Assembly: GCA_029975525.1 (NCBI GenBank) | Contig: JARKOX010000195.1 | Location: 1 to 35,634 of the forward strand | Direction: 5' to 3' | Length of the DNA: 35,634 bases | Source of the DNA: Prolixibacteraceae bacterium | Lineage (GTDB): Bacteria > Bacteroidota > Bacteroidia > Bacteroidales > Prolixibacteraceae | Part shown: positions 35,371 through 35,634 of the stretch, piece after piece | Layout: the number at the start of each line of letters is the position of its first letter | Position numbering within the stretch: the stretch's first letter is position 1 | Translations under genes and position numbers: made by a program | Notes under the pieces: generated by a model | Database searches by the model: none | Told to the model about the DNA's origin: nothing | What the model saw: only the letters and a program-made list of their open reading frames with translations

Positions 35371-35634
35371 TCAATCCCGGGGGGTCACCATCGGCGGCAT
35401 GGTAGAGTACCATTTCAAAACTTTTTTGGTCAGTTGCCGGGTTAGTTTGGGATATTTTCCGGCCAGGTTGGTAGTCTCTCCTTCGTCGCTGGGCAGGTGG
35501 TAAAGTTCCGGGTTCGAGCCGTCGGTATTGACCAGGAGTTTGTAGTCACCCTCCCGAATGGCGACATCGGGCAGGTCAACCTGGTTGGCTTTGGTCAGTT
35601 CGGGCGGACGTTGCCACATCACCGGCTGTTTGCG
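35371..35634 (-). CDS. Sulfatase, C-terminal part (cut by the window edge)
   Basis: The - strand frame is open from the window end to a stop at 35371-35373, giving 87 residues. AIREGDYKLLVN, NPELYHLPSDEGETTNLAGKYP and LTKKVLKWYSTMP are typical of the C-terminal subdomain of arylsulfatase-type enzymes (S1 family). The N-terminal metal site with the formylglycine Cys/Ser lies outside the window. It could act on a sulfated glycan, but it points towards the serpin gene and away from the next locus, so its partner genes are not visible. Confidence 0.85.
   Translation of the reverse strand, partial: RKQPVMWQRPPELTKANQVDLPDVAIREGDYKLLVNTDGSNPELYHLPSDEGETTNLAGKYPKLTRQLTKKVLKWYSTMPPMVTPRD

Noticed and set aside
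1..35634. CRISPR array, tRNA, rRNA or insertion sequence
   Set aside because: I saw no regularly spaced repeats, no cloverleaf or rRNA segments, and no transposase motifs or matching terminal repeats.

Overview
The window looks like chromosomal DNA from a polysaccharide-degrading member of the Bacteroidota. The signs are a SusC/SusD pair, a hybrid two-component system regulator, many lipoproteins with a Cys lipobox, and weak ribosome binding sites. The layout is most like a Bacteroidales or Marinilabiliales-type glycan degrader, but the genus cannot be told from sequence alone. Almost every gene lies on the + strand.

Left edge (1-4778): the 3' end of a sialate-O-acetylesterase-family (SASA) esterase, then a large secreted DUF5107/TPR protein in visibly AT-rich DNA, an AT-rich gap, and a secreted protein of unknown family broken by a frameshift at a run of ten T. 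Its second half ends in an ATGA overlap with the next gene. Region 4775-9811 is a three-gene cluster: a secreted FN3 plus beta-helix protein, a secreted metallophosphoesterase, and a DUF4091 (GH123-like) lipoprotein. A hairpin terminator follows. The substrate of this cluster is not evident, and it is the best candidate here for an undescribed glycan-processing unit.

Region 10144-32466 is a glucuronoxylan utilisation locus. The first operon-like block encodes GH115 alpha-glucuronidase, SASA-type esterase, GPH-family sugar symporter, GH10 xylanase and a cytoplasmic-looking GH43. A hybrid two-component regulator (beta-propeller sensor, kinase, receiver, AraC-type HTH) follows, then a lipoprotein GH43, SusC, SusD, a strong terminator, a relic in which a GH10 gene start is fused to a GH2 gene end, and a GH67 alpha-glucuronidase. 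The inferred flow is: SusCD binds and imports xylan fragments; GH10 cuts the backbone; GH115 and GH67 remove (4-O-methyl)glucuronic acid from internal and terminal xylose respectively; the esterase removes acetyl groups; the GH43 enzymes release arabinose or xylose; the GPH transporter carries products to the cytoplasm.

Right edge (32594-35634): an RtcB RNA ligase on the - strand, a lipoprotein serpin with an inhibitory-type reactive loop, and the C-terminal end of a sulfatase on the - strand. I saw no tRNA, rRNA, CRISPR array, insertion sequence or replication origin.
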